Source: Tubiluchus corallicola
Lineage: Eukaryota; Priapulida; Priapulimorpha; Priapulimorphida; Tubiluchidae
Assembly (NCBI GenBank): GCA_030141605.1
Contig: JAQGDQ010000166.1
Coordinates: forward strand, 157,501-195,000
DNA length: 37,500 bases
Direction of reading: 5' to 3'
Positions 30,938-37,500 of this stretch are shown in pieces. How positions within the stretch are numbered: position 1 is the stretch's first letter; every line of letters starts with the position of its first letter. A model generated the notes under the pieces. It ran no database searches. It was not told the origin of the DNA and saw only the letters and a list, made by a program, of their open reading frames with translations. Both the position numbers and the translations under genes were made by a program.

Positions 30938-31173
30938 ACTATACTGTACTATGCTATGCTACCCTATGCTGTGCTGTACTGTACTGTACTGTGCTGTGCT
31001 GTGCTGTGTTGTACTGCTCTGCACTGCACTGCGCTGCACTACACTACACTACACTACACTACACTACACTACACTACACTACACTACACTACACTACACT
31101 ACACTACACACTACACTACACTACACTACACTACACTACACTACACTACACTACACTGTACTGTACTATACTA
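30938..31173. repeat. Pentanucleotide array (ACTAC)n with ACTGT/GCTGT/ACTGC variants
   Basis: About 47 pentamers. Types are layered: ACTAT/GCTAT, then GCTGT/ACTGT, ACTGC, a long pure ACTAC core from about 31038, and ACTGT/ACTAT at the right edge. One phase slip occurs near 31108. It begins where the LINE 3' UTR ends. Open frames over it are repeat by-products. Confidence 0.95.
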
Positions 31174-32820
31174 TTTAATTTTAATGTTGTAGTTATATTT
31201 GCAGATCGGGTGTTGAACAGCCTCTTATTAACTGCAACTTTCTCATGGAGAGACAACTGTGAAAAATTAAGCTGTTGTAGTTCACTTACTGTCACAGAAC
31301 TTATTTCTTGGGGATGCAAGGCGTCCATTATTAAATAATTTGTGTTTTAAGCACACACGCTAAGTTTACATTGCATCACATCCAAGAATATGACGGTATA
31401 CGGTAAGCACGTGACAAATGTTACTGTGTAGGAGACAAAACTTTTCTACCTAGCAGCAGGCGCTAGCGTACAGCGTGTTATCTCAGACATATGCGCATGG
31501 CCGCATGCACACAACAGCCAAACACCACGTTGCTTGTGCTGTCAAGCAAATTGTACTTCCCTCACGTATTCTGGTTCCGCATAAGTATGAAAAAGAACTA
31601 AAGAAAAAAGACTTATTATATTGAATATTATCGATAATAATGAGTGAAAACAGGGGGTGCAGCAGTACTACAGTACATATATGTGGATCCGCTCGAGTAA
31701 AATGTCGAAAAGAAAAATCAAACTCCTGCACTACCTGGTGAGATAAACCTAAAATTAATTTATTCAGTATAACGATGTGAGTCAACAACACAGAGAAGCA
31801 AATAATAAAAAATAATTAAGATATTAACTGTTGATAATTACAGCAGGTAAGTAAAAATATGCCGTATTTGTAATCGATTTCTGATCTATAGCAAAAATAG
31901 CAGATTGTTGTATTAAGATAAAGATAATTTTGCCTAAATTAATTAACAATACTTACAATTTGATAATTAAAATGGCATTCTGGATAACAAAACAGTATTT
32001 AATGAATTCATCAGAACTACGGCAGTAAGAAAAAGCTTTAATCCACGTATACGTGTAAGTATGAACAGGTAAAACAGATCATGAAAGTCACGTGACTATA
32101 CCTAAAGTTGACTTCTAATGTCTGATTGGCTGTAATACATAACAAAGTTAAAAAAGGTTGAAACTAAAAAAAGATTTCCGAAACGTTAGCTAGGTGCCGC
32201 TAACACCCACACGAGCCGCCCCCGCTGTCAGCAATCCGGATTGAAGATTAGCGCCATGGAAACTCTCTTATACGCACAGCTGCATGGTGAATGAAACCAC
32301 TACTGGTGGGGTGCTAATAACTGAAGCAAAACAAGCGTCTTCAGCTGCTTATGACTTCAAACGTTGCCTATACCATCTCCTGCTGAGCAGACTGATAAAG
32401 CTGCTTGGCTTTTATAACATTATCACTGCTTGATAACAACCAGAATATTGCCCGCGCTTATTGCGTGTACTTTTAACGACACATATAAGCAACATTGAGC
32501 CCGGTAAGTGAATAGGTGAGTGGCTATAGGTCAATCCTCCTTTTGGGTAGCTATATTCAATTTGTTTTTTTTTAATTTTTGTGTTGTTTGTAAAATATGT
32601 ATTGTACTGCGAGTACGTAATAAATGTTGGGAATAATTCTAAAGTCGTCCAATTCTGTGTCGCCACGTGCAATATTCCGGTATATACTTCCGATTGTAAT
32701 TTTCACAACACTGTATAAGATGCATTTTGTAATCACTTTTTATTAATGCATCACTTTTGCCTTCAACTCAGGCGTTTTATGTAAATATGTAATTTGAAGA
32801 GTTTTCTAAAGTAGAGAAGT
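31174..32820. other. Unassigned sequence, 1.6 kb
   Basis: Frames of 60-102 codons occur on the minus strand (31146-31328, 31483-31791, 32412-32672) without any motif I recognise. A short hairpin, GTTAGC ... GCTAAC, lies at about 32187-32205 next to ACGAGCCGCC. No RNA gene identified. Confidence 0.4.
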
Positions 32821-33225
32821 TTCATCATCGTCATCATCATCGTCGTCGTCATCAATAACTTCATCGTTGCAATCATCATTATCATTATCGTCGTCGTCAT
32901 CATCATCATGATCAGCAGCAGCAGCGGTACCATCATCATCAGTAGCAGCAGCAGCAGCATCATCGTCATCATCATCAGCAGCAGCAGCAGTAGCAGCAGC
33001 AACATCATCATTATCATCGTCGTCGTCATCATCATCGTGTCATCATCATCAATCAGCAGTAGCAGCATGATCATCGTCGTCATCATCATCATCAGCAGCA
33101 GCAGCATCATCATCGTCATCATCATCAATCAGCAGCAGCAGCATGATCGTAGTCGTCATCATCATCAGCAGCAGCATCGTCGTCATCATCATCATCAGCA
33201 ACAGCATCACCATCATCATCATCTG
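32821..33225. repeat. Compound (CAT)n(CAG)n(CGT)n trinucleotide array
   Basis: Alternating blocks of ATC, GTC and AGC triplets with irregular longer periodicity (the block CATCATCATCAGCAGCAGCA recurs at least five times). It explains the overlapping poly-Ser/Ile and poly-Met/Leu frames on both strands. Confidence 0.95.
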
Positions 33226-33809
33226 TTAATATGAATAGTGAGCTACTAGTAACAGGTAAAAGATTTTGACGAATCGGTTTTGGTAAGTTTAAAATGTTTT
33301 AAATAAAACAGAAAATCACGTTTGTGCGAGTCACCGAATGGCAAAATCCTAGTGATTTCCTCCGTCGCCAGATGGCAGCAGCAGCCTACGTCTTGTTCAT
33401 GCCCGCAACACTGGAAACGGTATATTAAATAATAACACTAGAAACTCAGTAAGTCTGCTACAGTATCTCAGAATAATAAAAAAACGAAACAAGTGGGAAA
33501 AATTCTTGTAGTGTGAATACAATATACCTTAAAACTTAAATTAGATAACCTCAGAATGAGTTTAATTTGCACGTTCACTGTTGTACCTGTGAATACGTTA
33601 ATATCTTAATTTCTATATTAACCAAAAATTATAATGTAAGATTTTAAATAAATCTATGTTTGTGCGACAGTAATTAAATCTCAGTAAGTATTTCTTATTT
33701 AGTTGTTATCTGTGGGGGGGGGGGGTTAATTAATGTTGCACAGTTTACACTTCATTTAATGTTAGATGGAAAAATCTTTATACTTGATATGAGAAATAAA
33801 TTTTTTCTC
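33226..33809. other. Unassigned sequence with a 12-base G run
   Basis: A G run at 33714-33725 is the only compositional oddity. No gene recognised. Confidence 0.45.
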
Positions 33810-34367
33810 GTCTCATGTCATGTCATCTCACCTCATCTCACCTTATCTCACCTTATCTCACCTCATCTCACCTTATCCCCCCTTATCTCACCACATCTCA
33901 TCTCACATCACCTCACCTCATCTCACCTCTCACCTCACCTCATCTCATCTCAAGTCACCTCGCCTCATCCATCCCGTCTCAACTCACCTCATCTCACCTC
34001 TCACCTTACCTTACCTCATCTCATCTCAGCTCACCTCGCCTCATCCATCCCGTCTCAACTCACCTCATCTCACCTCTCACCTTACCTCACCTCACCTCAT
34101 CTCATCTCACCTCATCTCGCATGGCTTCACCTCATTTCACGTCTCACCTCACCTAGCCACATCTCATCCCGTCTTACTTCACCTCATCCCGTCTTACTTC
34201 ACCTCATCTCACATCATCTCATCTCAGCTCACCTCACCTCACCTAGCCACATCTCATCCCGTCTTACTTCACCTCATCTCATCTCACATCATCTCATCTC
34301 ACATCATCTCATCTCAGCTCACCTCACCTCACCTAGCCACATCTCATCTTATCTCATCTCATTTCAT
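33810..34367. repeat. (CTCAY)n pentamer-derived minisatellite with longer periods
   Basis: Built from CTCAC and CTCAT pentamers. Two higher periods are visible: a 76-bp unit (CTCATCCATCCCGTCTCAAC at about 33963 and 34039) and a unit of about 90 bp (CTAGCCACATCTCATC near 34152, 34242 and 34333). The plus strand is pyrimidine-rich. All long frames across it come from the array. Confidence 0.95.
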
Positions 34368-34438
34368 ATGATCTTTTTTCCTAAAAATATCAAATTTATT
34401 CTAAAGAATGTGCACAGTAATTATATTGAGTATACGCT

Positions 34439-34442
<4 letters not shown>

Positions 34443-34515
<73 letters not shown>

Positions 34516-34636
34516 AGGAAGGCAAGAGAGAGTGAGAGAAGGACAGAGAGAGAGACAGAGAAAGAGAGAGAGAGAGACAGAGAAAGAAAGAGAGAGAGAC
34601 AGAGAGAGATAGAGAGAGAGAGCGAGAGAGAGACTG
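34443..34636. repeat. (GA)n microsatellite and purine-rich tail
   Basis: Pure (AG) from 34443 to about 34512, then interrupted GA with GACAGAGA and GAAAGAGA units to about 34636. All-purine on the plus strand, with the potential to form triplex (H-DNA) structures. Confidence 0.97.
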
Positions 34637-34974
34637 TAGAGAATAAACGTTCATTTAGCTGCAATTCAGCTCTTTGCACTGACACAAGATAAAGAAATCC
34701 TCGTGTCTTCTTGAAGATGATGAAGATTCTTTCTTTCAAGGACGTTTCTTGATCTCTTCACTCGGTCCGTTACCTGGTGCCTGGAAGCGAGCATCGGTCA
34801 CAGTTTTGCCTCTATAACAGGTATGCGAAAACTTACCTGTCAACATTCTTACACGTTGGAAAACTGCGCAGAAGTTTTGACGATTTTCATAATGGGGCAA
34901 CTCAGGCGTAGCAGCACAGAAATAACAAATAATTGAAATCCAATAGGAGATGTACGAGATTGGTTAAAATGTGT
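34637..34974. other. Unassigned sequence
   Basis: Nothing recognised between the GA tract and family C copy C4. Confidence 0.45.
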
Positions 34975-35598
34975 TTAAAAGCAGACGGGATGATTTTTCA
35001 TGTTCTACCCCATTTTAAAGCCCGATGAAAAGTATACATTTTAACACCAATAATACAGCAAAATCGTTTCTGATAATTAAATAATAGATTAAAAACTTCA
35101 TTAACGGCGGACGAGCCCAACTATTGATGACATCACAAACTAACATAATTTTCAACGGCAAAAATATTCCACGAGCATGTTGCACGCGCTTGAGAAAGCG
35201 AAATTTGAAGTACAGTGCTACTGTAAGATATTCAGTGTGTTGTACTAAAGCTGGGCAAGTATTAAGATAAAAATACAATTTTCAAATTTACCGCTTTGAC
35301 ACGCATGACCTTCCGAAAGAATGCAGTAGATCAGAAACGAACACATCTGAACTGAGAGGTACAGCACCTGTTTTTGTGCAATGCGTGTTCCGAAATGCAG
35401 GCGCTAGTGCCCGTCTAACTAGCGAATGGTGAAATGCACGTAACAGCGAAGAACTGGTAGCGTGAACGTGAAATTGTGTTTGTGTGACAATAATTCTTTC
35501 ATGCAAGTCATGAAAAAATAGTATGTTTCCTTTCAACGTTTTTAAGAGTAGATTGTTTTGACTTACAGTTTAAGATTGGGCACCGGGTATTCCTTTGA
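34975..35598 (-). mobile_element. Family C MITE, copy C4, full length, reverse
   Basis: The plus strand begins TTAAAAGCAGACGGGATGAT, TTTTCATGTTCTACCCCATT and ends TAGATTGTTTTGACTTACAG, TTTAAGATTGGGCACCGGGT, ATTCCTTTGAA. It is collinear with C2 and C3 in complement. The two short minus frames here are the complement of the C3 frame and its neighbour and show no sign of selection. Confidence 0.82.
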
Positions 35599-35956
35599 AT
35601 ACAGACAACTTTGCCAGTGTTTTAATGAGTGACAAACCTTTACTAACTTAACAAAGCTTGAGAAGTTATGCAACTATATTACTTAGTTCTTACCTAATTA
35701 AGTAAAAAGGCATTAAGAAACGAAGAAAAACGAGAAAAGCTAAACATTGATTATTGACGAAAAACAAGTGAACATTCCGGCTGTCAGCAACATGTTTGGA
35801 AGATGAAACAAGCACAGAATAGTTTATTGCATTAAAACACAGAAAGCAAAGCGGCAGGGTGGAGGCTAGAACTTCCAAGTAACTGTTAATTGTGGCAATT
35901 AAAAGAAATTTTGACAAGTTCAGATGTCGCCAATTAGCAGGCCGCAGAAGGGAGAG
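35599..35956. other. Unassigned sequence
   Basis: No gene recognised. A 75-codon minus frame at 35690-35917 has no motif. Confidence 0.4.
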
Positions 35957-35957
35957 C

Positions 35958-35989
<32 letters not shown>

Positions 35990-36133
35990 TTTTTGTCTTT
36001 CTAAAGCTCTCTCCCTCTCTCTCTCCCTCTTTCTTTTTTCTCTTTCTCTTTCTCTTTCTCTTTTCCTCTTCTCTCTCTCCCTCTTTTTCTCTCCTCTCTT
36101 TCACTTTCTCTCTCGCTGTCTCCCTCTCTCTCT

Positions 36134-36181
<48 letters not shown>

Positions 36182-36434
36182 CCTTCCCCCTCACTCTCTC
36201 CCCCCTCTGTCTCTTTGTCTCACTCTCATTCTCTCTCTTTCTCTCTCTCTCTTTCTCTTTTCCTCTTCTCTCTCTCGCTCTTTTTCTCTCTCCTCTCTTT
36301 CACTCTCTCTCCTTCCTTCTCTCTCTCTCCCCATCAATCTCTGTCTCTCTCTCTTTCTCTCCTCCCTCCCTCCCCCTCTCTCTCTCTCTCTCCATCAATC
36401 TCTGTCTCTCTCTCTCTTTCCGTCCTCCCTCTAG
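35957..36434. repeat. (CT)n pyrimidine tract
   Basis: Nearly 480 bp that is almost all C and T, mainly CT dinucleotides with TTTCTCTTT and CCCTCC interruptions. Two sub-blocks are repeated (CTTTTCCTCTTCTCTCTC at about 36059 and 36257; CCATCAATCTCTGTCTCT at about 36331 and 36391), showing segmental duplication inside the tract. Confidence 0.97.
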
Positions 36435-37337
36435 TAAAAAATTTCAAGACTATCAAAAACACACGACCTTGACACCACTGACCGCTATCTCCAAGCTTCA
36501 CGAGACACCGAACCTTTGACAACTCGTGTATTTGTTCACAAACTGCGTTGCCTAACTAATAATCTGCATGTCAAATAGATTTGCATTCTAGCTGTTCAAA
36601 AAAACTGGGATAGTTGAATTACCGATGACTCCCTCACAGGACAGTCAAGAATGTCTTTAAGCATAAATAACGTTAGAGCAACGACCGCAAGCCTAGCAAG
36701 GACACCAACTTCTGAAAGTTTTTAACCCTCAAAAACCGGATGTGACATGACACTGCCCAAGAGGAGCCCTCACATGAGCTCCCCTCTTTCATGCGAGGAG
36801 AAACGTGTTTACTTCTATCACTTCCGAACCAAAAAACGAAGATATAAAAGCTAAAACGACGCCATGAGGAAAGATGCCAAGCTCAATACAACGACTGATA
36901 CTAGCTAGACGGGACAACGATGCTGTCACAACCGTTAGTTTTGGGTTAACCTAAACTAACCTACCTTGAAGCTGCTAGTGGCCCCATAAACCCTCATTAT
37001 GGACGAAGAATTTTTTAACGCTGATAGTTTATAGATTATCTAGTGATGTGATGACTACAGATCAGCTTGAATGACTTCATCACTTGCTGTAAGTTTGTTA
37101 TGATGATGGAAGAGAAAAAATGACAAAACTTCGATCAAAATCATTGATATTTTAGTGCATTGAAATCTATTATTAGTAATAACCGTTCTTTTTGCTAAGC
37201 GTTGCAAAGCAAAGAAAAGCAATATTAGTTAACAAAAAATAAAACAAAATAACGCACGCAAAAGAATGGAAAAGTAGAACAAAACAAAGACAACGTAACG
37301 CATGAAAAAGAAAATAAAGCAAAAACAAACTACATCT
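36435..37337. other. Unassigned sequence; isolated TATA-like motif
   Basis: GATATAAAAGC at about 36840 is a good TATA-box match, but no convincing frame follows: the first ATG downstream opens only 14 codons. From about 37190 to 37330 the sequence is A-rich (AAAGCAAAG, AAAACAAAG). No gene. Confidence 0.35.
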
Positions 37338-37449
37338 ATTATTATTATTATTACTACTACTACTGCTACTACTACTACTACTGCTACTACTACTGCTACT
37401 ACTGCTACTACTGCTACTACTGCAGCTGCTGCTGCTGCTGCTGCTGCGG

Positions 37450-37500
<51 letters not shown>
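37338..37500. repeat. (ATT)n(ACT)n(GCT)n compound microsatellite, cut by window edge
   Basis: ATT triplets, then ACT with ACTGCT interruptions, a GCT run at about 37422-37446, then pure ACT to the last base. It resembles the GCT/ACT runs at 24390-24475. Confidence 0.95.

Noticed and set aside
33759-34535. 258-codon plus frame of Ser/His/Leu/Pro repeats
   Set aside because: Read through the CTCAC/CTCAT minisatellite and the GA tract; overlapping frames of similar kind exist in the other phases.
35892-36472. Leu/Ser-rich plus frame and Arg/Glu-rich minus frame
   Set aside because: Products of the CT dinucleotide tract.
36840-36900. TATA-box-like GATATAAAAGC as a promoter
   Set aside because: No convincing frame or transcript feature follows; such a match is expected by chance in AT-rich DNA.

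Overview
This window looks like intergenic or intronic nuclear DNA from an invertebrate animal, and I can support no host protein-coding gene in it. It is clearly AT-rich by eye and has no operon-like gene packing. It is filled with eukaryotic elements: decayed non-LTR retrotransposon (LINE) fragments, a pogo/Tigger-type DNA transposon remnant, a tRNA-like SINE head, several families of short inverted-repeat elements, and much tandem DNA. I cannot name the species. Nearly all open frames are read through simple repeats or through both strands of noncoding repeats.

The commonest dispersed component is a group of short non-autonomous DNA elements (MITEs). Family B (about 560 bp; 2847-3322, 15413-15968, 20273-20836 and a tail at 25400-25468), family C (about 620 bp; 8782-8947, 11493-12125, 16433-17886, 25880-26472, 34975-35598) and a single element E (21416-22918) all have ends close to TTAAAGGAAA, as expected for elements with TTAA target sites. 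Family A (1-412, 5120-5255, 6884-7110, 13889-14125, 15145-15258, 22995-23935, 28490-28705) has a related end, AAAAGGAAATG. None has a coding region I trust.

Autonomous-type elements survive only as wrecks. LINE ORF2 C-terminal pieces lie at 9575-9721 (+), 10395-10749 (+), 13528-13888 (-), 27930-28463 (-) and 30431-30930 (+). One reverse-transcriptase palm piece with an intact YADD box lies at 19095-19745 (+). A 951-bp pogo-type element (21859-22809, TA duplication, 25-bp perfect terminal repeats) lies inside element E and encodes only a frameshifted DNA-binding half of a transposase.

Tandem DNA is dense. There are minisatellites of 22 bp (416-607), 27-28 bp (1204-1735), 43 bp (5256-6083, 19 copies) and 47 bp (14632-15055), a compound minisatellite (24378-24800), and arrays of CTGT, GAT, TTG/CTG, CA/CG, ACTAC, CAT/CAG, CTCAY, GA, CT and ACT. 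Several strong palindromes occur, including a perfect 55-bp hairpin at 17090-17226 and inverted arms around a CA/CG tract at 27405-27668. The remaining stretches are AT-rich DNA in which I see no recognisable gene; they are listed.

The most interesting signals are the shared TTAAAGGAAA ends across otherwise dissimilar families, the recurrence of the palindromic octamer TGACGTCA in these elements, the nested E/pogo insertion, and the perfect hairpin inside a disrupted family C copy.
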